Part shown: positions 10,199-20,889 of the stretch, in pieces
Layout: every line of letters begins with the position of its first letter
Position numbering within the stretch: position 1 is the first letter of the stretch
Assembly (NCBI GenBank): GCA_900618065.1
Contig: UYIL01000003.1
Coordinates: 1,798,001 to 1,862,000 of the forward strand
Direction: 5' to 3'
Length of the DNA stretch: 64,000 bases
Origin: Streptococcus thermophilus
GTDB lineage: Bacteria > Actinomycetota > Actinomycetes > Mycobacteriales > Mycobacteriaceae
Translations under genes and position numbers: made by a program
The notes under the pieces: model-generated
Told to the model about the DNA's origin: nothing
Database searches by the model: none
What the model saw: only the letters and a program-made list of their open reading frames with translations

Positions 10199-11875
10199 AT
10201 GAACGCTCCAACCTCTGACGTGGCGATTGCTCAAGCCCACACGCTCGAACCGATCGGGGACATCGCCGCCAAGGCCGGTGTGCCCGACGCCGCGCTCATC
10301 CCGTACGGCAGGAGTATGGCCAAAGTCGATGTCGGTGCGCTTCAGTCAGCGCACCGTGAACACAAGGAAGGCAAGCTCGTCCTGGTCACCGGTGTGTCGC
10401 CGACTCCGGCCGGTGAGGGCAAGTCCACCGTCCTCATCGGGCTGACCGATGCTTTGGCGCAGCAGGGCCACAACGCGATAGTCGCTCTGCGCGAGCCGTC
10501 CCTGGGCCCTGTGATGGGCATCAAGGGTGGCGCTGCCGGCGGCGGGTACTCGCAGGTCGTGCCGATGGAGAGCATCAACCTCCACTTCACCGGTGACTTC
10601 CATGCGATCACGTCCGCCAACAACACGTTGGCCGCGATGATCGACAACCACATCCAGCAGGGCAACGAGCTGGGCATCGACGCCCGACGCGTCACCTGGC
10701 AGCGGTGCCTTGACGTCAACGACCGATCCCTGCGCAACGTGGTCACCGGCCTTGGCGGCCCAGCCTCCGGTGTTCCAGCGCAAACCGGATTCACCATTAC
10801 CGCGGCCAGCGAGATCATGGCTGTGCTCGGTCTCGCCACCGACCTCGAAGACCTGAAAGCGCGCCTGGCGCGGATCACCATTGGCCTGACTTTCGACGGG
10901 AAGCCTGTCACCGCCGGTGATCTCCACGCCGAAGGTGCCATGGCAGCGCTGCTCAAAGAAGCTCTCAACCCGAACCTTGTGCAGACTCTCGGGGGTACGC
11001 CAGCGTTCATTCACGGCGGCCCGTTTGCGAACATTGCGCACGGCTGCAACACCCTCATTGCCACCCGCACCGCGCAGCAGTGTGCCGACATCGTGCTTAC
11101 GGAAGCAGGCTTCGGATCCGACCTGGGTGCAGAGAAGTTCTTCGATATCAAGGCGGCGTACGGGGACTTGGATGTCGCCGGCGCAGTGATCGTGGCGACG
11201 ATTCGTTCGCTGAAGTACAACGGCGGCGTTGACAAGCAGAAGCTCACGGAGGAGAACCTTGAGGCGCTCAAGGCGGGCGTGGTCAATCTCGAGCGTCACG
11301 TGGAAAACGTGCGGAAGTTCGGTGTCACCCCGGTTGTGGCGCTCAACTTGTTCACGTCGGATACGCAGGCGGAACGCGATTTCATGCGTGAATGGGCCGA
11401 CACGTTCGGTGTCGCCCTGGAGGAAGCTGAGGTGTGGGCGAAAGGCGGCGAAGGTGCCCAGGAACTGGCCACGAGGCTGTTGGACAACCTCACCGAAGGC
11501 TCGTCGAAGACGCTGTATGACCCTGCCGATGGGATTGAGAATGCTATCGAGACTCTCGCCCGGGAGATTTACCGCGCCGATAAGGTGCAGTATTCGGTCA
11601 ATGCGCAACGTGACTTGAAGACGATTAAGGACAACGGCTGGGACACGCTCCCGGTGTGTGTTTCGAAAACCCAGTACAGCTTCTCGGATGACCCAGCTGC
11701 CCTCGGTGCGCCAGAAGGCCACACGCTGCACGTGCGCAAACTCATCCCGCGCACTGGCGCTGGCTTCATTGTGGCGCTGACCGGCGACGTGATGACCATG
11801 CCGGGGCTGCCGAAGGTGCCCGCCGCCAACAATATCGACGTCGCCGCCAACGGCACCATCAGCGGGCTGTTCTAA
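10199..11875 (+). CDS. fhs: Formate-tetrahydrofolate ligase
   Basis: ATP-dependent formylation of tetrahydrofolate to 10-formyl-THF, feeding purine and fMet synthesis and allowing use of free formate. 558 residues, full length. The P-loop reads TPAGEGKST near residue 65; REPSLGPVMGIKGGAAGGGYSQV and FTGDFHAITSANN follow in the family order, and GFGSDLGAEKF is present. It starts 19 bases after dcuB, so cotranscription is possible. Its stop overlaps the end of a convergent nuclease gene by four bases. Confidence 0.96.
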   Translation: MNAPTSDVAIAQAHTLEPIGDIAAKAGVPDAALIPYGRSMAKVDVGALQSAHREHKEGKLVLVTGVSPTPAGEGKSTVLIGLTDALAQQGHNAIVALREPSLGPVMGIKGGAAGGGYSQVVPMESINLHFTGDFHAITSANNTLAAMIDNHIQQGNELGIDARRVTWQRCLDVNDRSLRNVVTGLGGPASGVPAQTGFTITAASEIMAVLGLATDLEDLKARLARITIGLTFDGKPVTAGDLHAEGAMAALLKEALNPNLVQTLGGTPAFIHGGPFANIAHGCNTLIATRTAQQCADIVLTEAGFGSDLGAEKFFDIKAAYGDLDVAGAVIVATIRSLKYNGGVDKQKLTEENLEALKAGVVNLERHVENVRKFGVTPVVALNLFTSDTQAERDFMREWADTFGVALEEAEVWAKGGEGAQELATRLLDNLTEGSSKTLYDPADGIENAIETLAREIYRADKVQYSVNAQRDLKTIKDNGWDTLPVCVSKTQYSFSDDPAALGAPEGHTLHVRKLIPRTGAGFIVALTGDVMTMPGLPKVPAANNIDVAANGTISGLF

Positions 11876-12684
11876 GCCTCGGTAACAGAGTCCGCAGCCG
11901 ACCCCGGCCACCCGGGGTACTCCGGCGGTGTCCCGCCGTAGATCGGGCAGAGGGCTTGGAACGAGCACCAGTTGCACAGTTTCGACGGCTTCGGGCGGAA
12001 GTTGCCGGACTGCCCGTCGGATTGAATCTTGTGCCACAGGTCGCCTAAGTCCCGTTCGAAGAATTCGAGTTCTTCCCGCGATGGGGCAAGGAAGAGTGAA
12101 TCAATCACTTTGAGGTACATCAGCCTCAGCTGGTGCGGAATCGTGCCGAACATGCGCCAGTACACCAGTGCGTAGAAACGCATCTGGAACTTCGCTTCGT
12201 CAGAGAAGCGGGGCGAGGGCTTCTTGCCCGTCTTGTAGTCGACAACACGGATTTCACCCGTGGGCGCGATGTCCACGCGGTCGATGAACCCGCGCACGGG
12301 AACACCGTTCGGCAGCACGGCATCGACGTACATCTCTTGGGCGTGCGAGTCGAAACCATGCGGGTTCTCCATCTCGAAGTACCCGCGCAGCAGGGAACGC
12401 GCCGCGACGAAGAGGGCGTATTCGTCGCCGATGGGGTCGGCGCAGGAGGAGTCGTCGATAAGCATCTTCTGCCACGCGGGCTTGATCCGCTTCACCGCGG
12501 CGGGGTAGGTGCGCTCATCACGGGGCCAGGAGTGCATCTCCTCAAGAACAGCATGCACAAGCGTGCCGGTGACCTGCGCTTCCGTCTTCGGTTCCGGGAT
12601 CCGGTCGATCGCGCGGAGGCGATACTTTAGCGGGCATTGCAGGTAGTCGTTGGCGCGCGAAGGGGAGAGGGCAAGCGGTTTCAT
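11872..12684 (-). CDS. RecB/Cas4-like PD-(D/E)XK exonuclease with putative Fe-S cluster
   Basis: 270 residues from the ATG at 12684; a start at 12696 would add four. The nuclease core shows GFIDRVDI (Asp135/138) and VVDYKTGKK with Asp149 and Lys151, the PD-(D/E)XK motif. Four cysteines are placed as in Cas4/AddB-type enzymes: Cys17 in YLQCPLKY and Cys237, Cys240, Cys246 near the C-terminus, so a 4Fe-4S cluster is likely. Stand-alone RecB-like proteins of this form are common in actinobacteria, probably in DNA repair. No cas genes are nearby. Confidence 0.85.
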   Translation of the reverse strand: MKPLALSPSRANDYLQCPLKYRLRAIDRIPEPKTEAQVTGTLVHAVLEEMHSWPRDERTYPAAVKRIKPAWQKMLIDDSSCADPIGDEYALFVAARSLLRGYFEMENPHGFDSHAQEMYVDAVLPNGVPVRGFIDRVDIAPTGEIRVVDYKTGKKPSPRFSDEAKFQMRFYALVYWRMFGTIPHQLRLMYLKVIDSLFLAPSREELEFFERDLGDLWHKIQSDGQSGNFRPKPSKLCNWCSFQALCPIYGGTPPEYPGWPGSAADSVTEA

Positions 12685-12710
12685 TGTGCCCACCATTCTA
12701 AGGTGGAGCC

Positions 12711-14725
<2,015 letters not shown>

Positions 14726-14734
14726 GCTGGAGCC

Positions 14735-16228
14735 ATGAACGATGCCGACCTCCGCGAGCTGAAACAGCAGAACCAGGCTCTCTCCGCGCGCAATAAGCAG
14801 CTCGCGGAGATGCTGAAGGTCTCCCGCGATAAGCTCAAGGACCTTTCCGCGCAGGTCGACGAGCTGTCCGAGCCGGCGTCGACGTACGGCATCTACCTCG
14901 CCCCAGCGCGCCGCGGGCAGGAAGCGGAGGTATTCACCTCAGGCCGCCGAATGCGTCTGAAAGTTTCGCCGCATATTGAGCCGGGCACGCTCACCCCCGG
15001 CGGGCTGGTGCGTCTTGGCGAAGGGTCGATCGTTGTGGAGGCGGCCGGGTTCCCCAGGGCCGGTCAGCTGGCAACCCTGTCGGAGAAGATCGGGTTTGAC
15101 CGCGCCATCGTCGCTGACATGCAGGGCGCGGAGCAGGTCGTCCACCTTGCAGAGAATGTTCGCGCCAAGGCCCGCGCGGGGGACACCGTGCTTATCGACG
15201 CAAAAGCGGGCTACGCCTTCGAACGCATCCCCAAAACAGAGGTGAATCAGCTATCCCTCGAAGAGATTCCCGACGTCACCTACGCCGACATTGGCGGCCT
15301 GCGGGACCAGATCGAGACGATCCGGGATTCTGTCGAGCTGCCGTTCACGCACCCGGAGCTGTACAAGGCTTACGACTTGAAACCGCCGAAGGGGCTGCTG
15401 CTGTACGGCCCGCCGGGTTGCGGCAAGACGTTGATCGCCAAAGCAGTCGCGAACTCGCTGTCGACTCGTATCGGCGACGGGGGAGCGGCGCACTTCCTCA
15501 ACGTCAAGGGCCCGGAGCTGCTGAATAAGTACGTCGGTGAGACAGAGCGCTGCATCCGCCTCATCTTCGAGCGCGCCCGCGAACTCGCCGGCGAAGGACG
15601 ACCCGTCATCGTCTTCTTCGACGAGATGGAGTCAATCTTCCGCACCCGCGGATCCGGCGTGTCCTCCGACATGGAGACGACCGTCGTCCCGCAGTTGCTT
15701 ACGGAGATTGACGGAGTGGAGGACATCGCCAACGTCATCGTCATCGGCGCCACCAACCGGGAAGAACTCATCGACCCGGCGATCCTGCGCCCCGGCCGCC
15801 TGGACATCAAGATCCGTGTGGACCGCCCCACGCGGGAGGAGGCCCGCGAGATCTTTGCTCGCTACATCACCGATGACGTTCCGCACGCGGAGGAGGTGAA
15901 AGATCTGGTGAACGCGGGCGTCGATAAGCTCTTTGCACCTCGGCCATTCGTGCAACTCACGCTTATCGACGGCACCACCGAAACCCTCCACTACTCCGAC
16001 TTCGTCTCCGGCGCGATGATCGCCAACGTCGTCGACCGTGCGAAAAAGCTGGCCATTAAGGATGAAATTTCGGGCGCGGGTTCGGGAGTTTCCGTCGCGC
16101 ACGTGCGCGCCGCCGTACGTGCCGAGCAGGACGAGAGCGAGGACATGCCGAACGTGTCTAACCCGGACGAATGGGCGCGCATTTCGGGCCGCACTGGCAA
16201 GCGGGTCGTGGCTGCTGAGGTGCTGTAG
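14735..16228 (+). CDS. arc: AAA ATPase of the Pup system (ARC/Mpa), no proteasome-docking tail
   Basis: 497 residues. An N-terminal coiled coil (about 1-48) captures Pup; two OB-type domains follow, then one AAA module with Walker A GPPGCGKT, Walker [11 protein letters not shown] and an arginine-finger segment [12 protein letters not shown]. Mycobacterial Mpa ends in a QYL tail that opens the 20S gate. This protein ends in ...VVAAEVL, lacking that tail, which fits corynebacteria without a proteasome. It probably unfolds or extracts pupylated proteins. It starts nine bases after trmI. Confidence 0.95.
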   Translation: MNDADLRELKQQNQALSARNKQLAEMLKVSRDKLKDLSAQVDELSEPASTYGIYLAPARRGQEAEVFTSGRRMRLKVSPHIEPGTLTPGGLVRLGEGSIVVEAAGFPRAGQLATLSEKIGFDRAIVADMQGAEQVVHLAENVRAKARAGDTVLIDAKAGYAFERIPKTEVNQLSLEEIPDVTYADIGGLRDQIETIRDSVELPFTHPELYKAYDLKPPKGLLLYGPPGCGKTLIAKAVANSLSTRIGDGGAAHFLNVKGPELLNKYVGETERCIRLIFERARELAGEGRPVIVFFDEMESIFRTRGSGVSSDMETTVVPQLLTEIDGVEDIANVIVIGATNREELIDPAILRPGRLDIKIRVDRPTREEAREIFARYITDDVPHAEEVKDLVNAGVDKLFAPRPFVQLTLIDGTTETLHYSDFVSGAMIANVVDRAKKLAIKDEISGAGSGVSVAHVRAAVRAEQDESEDMPNVSNPDEWARISGRTGKRVVAAEVL

Positions 16229-16251
16229 GTGTCCGGGGTTCTTGGTTTCGT

Positions 16252-16584
16252 CTAGATGTCCCGCAGGCGGATCTCGAGGTCGAAAGCGATAACGATCGCG
16301 GCCGCTAACTCACGTTTTTGCCGGAAAGTCAGAAACCCAATGTGGTCCAAGACGCTTGTCACCGGCACGGTTTGCAAGTTATCCACATTGACCGCGGACT
16401 CGTGGTCTAAACCATTGCTCTCATCGACGACGATCTCCGTCTTCAACCCTCGGACCTTGGTGAAGATGGGAGCCACGGTGACGTTAGAAAGATAGGGGAT
16501 TGCCACATCACGTGTGAGAACCACTGCAGGACGGACTTTATCCATCTGAACCCAGTAAATCCCCCCTGACTGGATATCAGTCAT
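16252..16584 (-). CDS. MazF/PemK-type toxin (endoribonuclease)
   Basis: 110 residues, the usual size for a MazF-fold mRNA interferase. It starts with GGIYWVQMDKVRPAVVLTRD, where the conserved Arg-Pro of the RPAVV segment sits; a VAPIF strand and a C-terminal LDHIGFLTFRQKREL helix complete the fold. It overlaps the upstream antitoxin gene by eight bases, so translation is coupled. It lies convergent to arc, inside the pupylation region, which suggests later insertion. Target sequence cannot be predicted. Confidence 0.9.
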   Translation of the reverse strand: MTDIQSGGIYWVQMDKVRPAVVLTRDVAIPYLSNVTVAPIFTKVRGLKTEIVVDESNGLDHESAVNVDNLQTVPVTSVLDHIGFLTFRQKRELAAAIVIAFDLEIRLRDI

Positions 16585-16816
16585 CGAGCGCCACGTTCTG
16601 GCTTACCCAGTTGACTATGAGGTCAGCTTCTGGCTCAGGGGCATCCCGCAGGATCTCAACATCCCTCAGCGCGATAAGTCGTCGAAGTTCTCGCTCGACA
16701 GCGCTTTCGACGATGTCGGCGCGGCTGCGCGCCATCTCTGCAGCAACAGCCTCATCCATAGCGGACACCAAGCTATCCGAAATCCTCAACGAGATCTGAC
16801 GTGTCGGCGAACTCAT
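16577..16816 (-). CDS. Ribbon-helix-helix antitoxin of the MazF pair
   Basis: 79 residues from ATG 16816. The N-terminus (TRQISLRISDSLVSAMDEA) has the short beta strand plus helix pattern of a ribbon-helix-helix DNA-binding dimer. The acidic C-terminal part (EPEADLIVNWVSQN) would wrap the toxin. A longer frame to 16885 would overlap the pdxR end and the operator repeats, so the shorter start is preferred. TGGGAT repeats directly upstream are the probable autoregulatory site. Confidence 0.85.
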   Translation of the reverse strand: MSSPTRQISLRISDSLVSAMDEAVAAEMARSRADIVESAVERELRRLIALRDVEILRDAPEPEADLIVNWVSQNVALDD

Positions 16817-16818
16817 AG

Positions 16819-16842
16819 TTGGGATTGTATCCCAATGTGGGA
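16819..16842 (-). promoter_or_regulatory. Triple half-site operator of the toxin-antitoxin operon
   Basis: Two overlapping perfect dyads share a middle arm: TTGGGAT-TGT-ATCCCAA (16819-16835) and ATCCCA-ATG-TGGGAT (16829-16842). So three TGGGAT half-sites alternate in orientation directly upstream of the antitoxin start. This is the layout expected for cooperative binding of ribbon-helix-helix antitoxin dimers. The regulator assignment is inference. Confidence 0.65.
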
Positions 16843-16847
16843 TGCGC

Positions 16848-18236
16848 TTAAAGGGCCGGATTGCCCGCAAGAGCTCGAAGGACAATGTCGAAGTCGTGGT
16901 CGCTGAGGTGCGCGAAGCTCATGATCAATCCTTCCGCGCGCCCATCTCCACTCGACCACAGTGACTCAAGGCGGCCGCATTCGATCCTATGTGACCGAAG
17001 CTTTTCAGTGAACTGGCCACGGCGGGCAGATGAGTCGAAGCTCAGCGTGAGATCCACTCCGTTCGACTCGGCCATTTCATTGACGTGTGCGCCGCTGGCC
17101 TCGAGCACCGGAACGAGATCCGTGTGGATGATCGCCCGCCGACGCGCCAAACGGTTACGGACGGCTTTCGTGTTCCGGCGGACATGTCCGTTCTGAAGTA
17201 GATGCGCGACGGCTAGCTGTGTGACCGCGGATACGGGCATGCCGAGGACCTTCCGCGTCTGCCGCACACTTTCAGCGAATGCTGGGGGAGTGACCACGTA
17301 CCCGGCAGAAAGGTTGCGGCTGAGCAGAGTGGAAAAGGTTCCCAGCGTGAACACATCGCCCTGGCTAGTGAGAGCACCCAGCGGCGGCTGCGGGGCAAGG
17401 CGGTAGCGCAGCTCAGCATTGAAGTCGTCCTCGATCAGGGCTGTGCCACTCTCATGCGCCCACGTGAGCAGTTCGGACCGGCGAGCAGCCGGCATCGATG
17501 CGCCGAGCGGGTATTGGAAGGCCGGCGTGACCAGCAGCGCATCTAGTTTATCGGGCAAGAGTCGGACGTTCACGCCGAACTCGTCGACGGCGCATGGGAC
17601 CGCGTCGTGCCCGGCAGTCGGGATGACGCGGCGTAACCCTGGATGGCCAGGATCCTCGACACCGACTCTCAACTGGCGGTGACGCCGCACGAGGGTGAGC
17701 AGGATGAGCAGGAGACCCTCGCGCGAACCTCCGGTGACGACGATCTGGTTCTCGCTCACCGTCAGGCCGCGGGCAAGGCGCAGATGCCCGGCGATCGCAC
17801 GACGGAGTTCAGGCTGACCGGCGGGGTCGATGGAGATGGCCGGTTCAGCTGCCGCTTCCCGCCAAGCCTGTCGCCATGCAGCCGGACGGACCCCGCCAGC
17901 GTGACCCGATGACGGCTTCAACGAGATCGTCCGGTGCGACGGTTCAACTTTTGGCCGAAAAGAAGGTGCTTCGGCATCGCTTGGCGTACCCGCGGGCAGA
18001 TCAGGGTGCACCCGCGTCGGCGACCCCTGCGAGGCCAGCAAGTACCCTTCGCTGATGAGCTGGTCGTACGCCGTGACCACACTCCCGCGCGAAATCCCCG
18101 CCACCTTTGCCAGCTCCCGCGTCGACGGCACCTCGTCCCCAGGCTGCAGTTCCCCGTCAGTGATGGCTGTGCGGATGGCGGTTGCTACTTGCGCGGGGAG
18201 GGGGATGGGGAGGTCACGGGAAACGTCGATAAGCAT
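16848..18236 (-). CDS. pdxR: MocR-type (GntR + aminotransferase) regulator, PdxR
   Basis: 462 residues. An N-terminal GntR winged helix (about 1-75, with PSTRELAKVAGISRGSVVTAYDQL) is fused to a fold-type-I aminotransferase domain that binds PLP; FNAELRY and LGTFSTLLSRNLSAGYVV correspond to the PLP-site region. In C. glutamicum PdxR activates the pyridoxal-phosphate genes. Here it is divergent from pdxS with a 79-base gap containing direct repeats, so control of pdxS is likely. ATG start. Confidence 0.9.
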   Translation of the reverse strand: MLIDVSRDLPIPLPAQVATAIRTAITDGELQPGDEVPSTRELAKVAGISRGSVVTAYDQLISEGYLLASQGSPTRVHPDLPAGTPSDAEAPSFRPKVEPSHRTISLKPSSGHAGGVRPAAWRQAWREAAAEPAISIDPAGQPELRRAIAGHLRLARGLTVSENQIVVTGGSREGLLLILLTLVRRHRQLRVGVEDPGHPGLRRVIPTAGHDAVPCAVDEFGVNVRLLPDKLDALLVTPAFQYPLGASMPAARRSELLTWAHESGTALIEDDFNAELRYRLAPQPPLGALTSQGDVFTLGTFSTLLSRNLSAGYVVTPPAFAESVRQTRKVLGMPVSAVTQLAVAHLLQNGHVRRNTKAVRNRLARRRAIIHTDLVPVLEASGAHVNEMAESNGVDLTLSFDSSARRGQFTEKLRSHRIECGRLESLWSSGDGRAEGLIMSFAHLSDHDFDIVLRALAGNPAL

Positions 18237-18249
18237 GGCGGAAAGAAGA

Positions 18250-18294
18250 CTGGTACAAAGAATCTAAATGGAACTGGCACTAGGAATCTACCAG
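18250..18294. promoter_or_regulatory. Probable PdxR operator between pdxR and pdxS
   Basis: Two direct repeats 24 bases apart: CTGGTACAAAGAATCTA (18250-18266) and CTGGCACTAGGAATCTA (18274-18290), 13 of 17 identical. The segment is also bounded by CTGGTA and TACCAG, an inverted pair. Direct repeats near two helical turns apart are characteristic of MocR regulators. The spacing and position between divergent pdxR and pdxS support an operator. Binding is inferred. Confidence 0.6.
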
Positions 18295-18315
18295 TTGGAG
18301 GGCGACACTGGTGCA

Positions 18316-19206
18316 ATGACGTTTTCCTCGAACCTTTCCAAAGCTGAGTTGACCGAGTCCTTCAAGGGCGGAGTGATCATGGATGTGGTCACGCCGGAGC
18401 AGGCTAAAATCGCCGAGGACGCTGGTGCCGTAGCTGTCATGGCGCTCGAGCGTGTGCCGGCCGACATTCGTGCCCAGGGCGGGGTGGCCCGTATGTCCGA
18501 TCCGGACCTCATCGAAGGCATCCTCGGTGCTGTGGACATTCCCGTCATGGCGAAGGCGCGCATCGGCCACACCGTGGAAGCGAAGATTCTTGAGCATCTC
18601 GGCGCGCACTACGTCGACGAGTCTGAGGTGCTTAGCCCGGCCGACTACGTCAACCACATCGATAAGCGCGGTTTCGATGTGCCGTTTGTCTGCGGTGCCA
18701 CCAACCTCGGTGAGGCACTGCGCCGCGTGAACGAAGGTGCCGCCATGATCCGTTCGAAGGGTGAAGCCGGCACCGGCGACGTGTCCGAAGCCACCAAGCA
18801 CCTGCGCACCATCAAGGGCGAGATCGCTGGCCTGCAGGCGCTGTGGAACGGCAACCGCGACGAGCTCTACGTCGCCGCCAAGGAGCTGCAGGCGCCCTAC
18901 GAGCTGGTCGCCTACGTGGCCGAGCACGGCGAACTTCCGGTTCCGCTGTTCGTCGCCGGCGGAGTGTCCACGCCTGCCGATGCGGCCCTGATGATGGAGC
19001 TCGGCGCTGACGGCGTTTTTGTCGGTTCCGGCATCTTCAAGTCCGGCAACCCGGAGGCGCGCGCCGCTGCCGTGGTGAAGGCAACCCAGAACTGGAACGA
19101 CATCGCCGCCGTCGCCGAGGCGTCCCGCGGTCTCGGCGAGGCCATGGTCGGCATTAATGTTTCTGACCTGCCGGCTCCGCACCGTCTCGCCGAGCGCGGT
19201 TGGTAG
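18316..19206 (+). CDS. pdxS: Pyridoxal 5'-phosphate synthase subunit PdxS
   Basis: 296 residues. Makes PLP from ribose 5-phosphate, glyceraldehyde 3-phosphate and ammonia, normally delivered by the PdxT glutaminase. Catalytic lysine segments VMDVVT / ARIGH ([10 protein letters not shown]) and the LLVDESEV-like [10 protein letters not shown] are present; the phosphate-binding [29 protein letters not shown] near residues 215-245 is clear. ATG 18316 matches the usual N-terminus; an upstream ATG at 18268 lies inside the operator. No pdxT follows. Confidence 0.96.
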   Translation: MTFSSNLSKAELTESFKGGVIMDVVTPEQAKIAEDAGAVAVMALERVPADIRAQGGVARMSDPDLIEGILGAVDIPVMAKARIGHTVEAKILEHLGAHYVDESEVLSPADYVNHIDKRGFDVPFVCGATNLGEALRRVNEGAAMIRSKGEAGTGDVSEATKHLRTIKGEIAGLQALWNGNRDELYVAAKELQAPYELVAYVAEHGELPVPLFVAGGVSTPADAALMMELGADGVFVGSGIFKSGNPEARAAAVVKATQNWNDIAAVAEASRGLGEAMVGINVSDLPAPHRLAERGW

Positions 19207-19224
19207 GAGCCGCGCGCGTTACAT

Positions 19225-19306
19225 TTTCAGTATGGCCTTCTGAACGATGGGCCAAGAAGTGACCTGCGGAAACGTAGAATCGTGGACGCAGAAGGCCATA
19301 TTGAAA
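19225..19306. repeat. 82-base element with 18-base terminal inverted repeats
   Basis: TTTCAGTATGGCCTTCTG (19225-19242) is the reverse complement of CAGAAGGCCATATTGAAA (19289-19306) at 17 of 18 positions, with a 46-base centre. It sits between pdxS and dop. It may be a miniature inverted-repeat element or a long RNA hairpin with no U-tract. No clear target duplication is visible. Its origin is not established. Confidence 0.6.
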
Positions 19307-19355
19307 TCCTAAGATCGAAGAACCGGGATTGTCCTCCGGCCTAAATCTGGGCCTT

Positions 19356-19361
19356 TAGACT
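19356..19361 (+). promoter_or_regulatory. Putative -10 box of dop, leaderless start
   Basis: TAGACT at 19356-19361 lies eight bases before the dop ATG at 19370. There is no ribosome site between, so transcription probably starts at or next to the ATG. The -35 region is weak. Confidence 0.4.
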
Positions 19362-19369
19362 GAGACACC

Positions 19370-20869
19370 ATGACGCGCTTCATGGGAACCGAAACCGAGT
19401 ACGGCATTCTCACGCCCGATAATCCGAGCCTGAGCCCGATTGTGAGCTCGACGCACGCGGTGGTGGCTTACGCGGCGATGCACACAGCCGCCCGCGCGCG
19501 CTGGGATTACCAGGACGAGCACCCGCTCAAGGACTCGCGCGGGTTCGATCTGAAGCGCTACCAGACCGTTCCCATCGTCGACCCCAACGCGATCGGGGTG
19601 GCCAATGTGGTCACGGAGAACGGGGCGCGGTTCTATGTGGATCACGCGCACCCGGAGTACTCGTCACCTGAAGTGCCGGACGCGTTCAGCGCCATGCTTT
19701 ACGACGCTGCCGGCGACCACGTCCTCAACCACGCCGCCGCCCGGATTGCCGAGCTATGGGAAGACGGTGTCTCAGTGCTGAACGGCCACGACCCCTGCCC
19801 GCCGCTGAAACTGTACAAGAACAACGTGGATGGCAAGGGGGCGTCGTTCGGGTCGCACGAGAACTACCAGTACTCGCGTCAGACCCCATTTGAGGCAATC
19901 GCTGAGGGTTTGATCCCGTTCTTCGTGACCCGCCACGTCTTTGCTGGCGCGGGCCGCATGGGACTGGGGGAAGCGGGGGAGCAGGACGGATTCCAGATCT
20001 CCCAGCGGGCCGACTACTTCTTCCAGGAGGTCTCGCTGGAGACCACCCTTAACCGCGGCATCATCAACACCCGCGACGAACCGCATGCGGATGCGACCCA
20101 GTTCGGTCGGCTGCACGTCATCATCGGTGATGCGAACATGTCGCAGTACGCCAACCTGCTCAAATTGGGCACGACGAAAATGGTCCTGGACGCGATCGAA
20201 GAGGGAGTCGACTTCTCCGATCTGCAACTCAAGGAACCGGTTGAGGAACTGAAGCGGGTGTCCCGTGATCTGGGCCTGACGCACCAGCTCGGGCTCAAGG
20301 ATGGCCGGGCGCTGACGGCACTGGCGATTCAGCGCGAGTACCTGGCACGCGTCACGCCCGAAACAGATGTGGACAGGCAGGTTGTGGCGCTATGGGAAGA
20401 GATCCTGGACGATCTTGAGCGCGACCCGCTGTCTACCGCGGACCGTCTCGACTGGACAGCGAAGTGGGAGCTGATCAAGGGTTACCTCGATCGTGGAATC
20501 GACATCGGTAACGCCAAGCTCAAAGCTGTGGACCTTCAATACGCCGACATCGATCCGGACAAGTCGCTCTACCACGCGCTGATTCGGGCTGGACGGATGA
20601 AGACATTGGTCAGCCAGGAGGACATCGCCCGGGCTGCGGCCACACCGCCAGAGAACTCCCGGGCGTATTTCCGCGGCAGGATCGCGAAGGAATTCGGTGA
20701 AGACGTCCTCTCTTCGAGTTGGCAGACCATCCAGTTCAACACTGCCGCCGGGGCGCGGTCTGTCTCCATCCACGCAGTGGACGGATTCACGCGCGATGAT
20801 GTCGGTGAGTTGCTGGACCGTGCGGCATCCGTGGATGAGATTGTCGCCGCTTTCAACGAGAACCCATAA
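19370..20869 (+). CDS. dop: Pup deamidase/depupylase Dop
   Basis: 499 residues, carboxylate-amine/glutamine-synthetase-like fold. Converts the C-terminal Gln of Pup to Glu and also removes Pup from targets. The N-terminal FMGTETEYGI carries the metal-binding Glu residues; VDHAHPEYSSPE carries the catalytic Asp. The Dop-specific loop (KDSRGFDLKRYQ) that PafA lacks is present and separates the two paralogues. First gene of the dop-pup-pafA-pafB-pafC cluster. Confidence 0.96.
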   Translation: MTRFMGTETEYGILTPDNPSLSPIVSSTHAVVAYAAMHTAARARWDYQDEHPLKDSRGFDLKRYQTVPIVDPNAIGVANVVTENGARFYVDHAHPEYSSPEVPDAFSAMLYDAAGDHVLNHAAARIAELWEDGVSVLNGHDPCPPLKLYKNNVDGKGASFGSHENYQYSRQTPFEAIAEGLIPFFVTRHVFAGAGRMGLGEAGEQDGFQISQRADYFFQEVSLETTLNRGIINTRDEPHADATQFGRLHVIIGDANMSQYANLLKLGTTKMVLDAIEEGVDFSDLQLKEPVEELKRVSRDLGLTHQLGLKDGRALTALAIQREYLARVTPETDVDRQVVALWEEILDDLERDPLSTADRLDWTAKWELIKGYLDRGIDIGNAKLKAVDLQYADIDPDKSLYHALIRAGRMKTLVSQEDIARAAATPPENSRAYFRGRIAKEFGEDVLSSSWQTIQFNTAAGARSVSIHAVDGFTRDDVGELLDRAASVDEIVAAFNENP

Positions 20870-20889
20870 GCGCTAAGTAGGGTAGAGCT

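Noticed and set aside
10346..12037. 563-codon frame opposite fhs
   Set aside because: Fully antisense to a well-conserved enzyme; no recognisable domain.
12684..12684. CRISPR linked to the Cas4-like nuclease
   Set aside because: No regularly spaced repeats and no other cas genes were found in the window.
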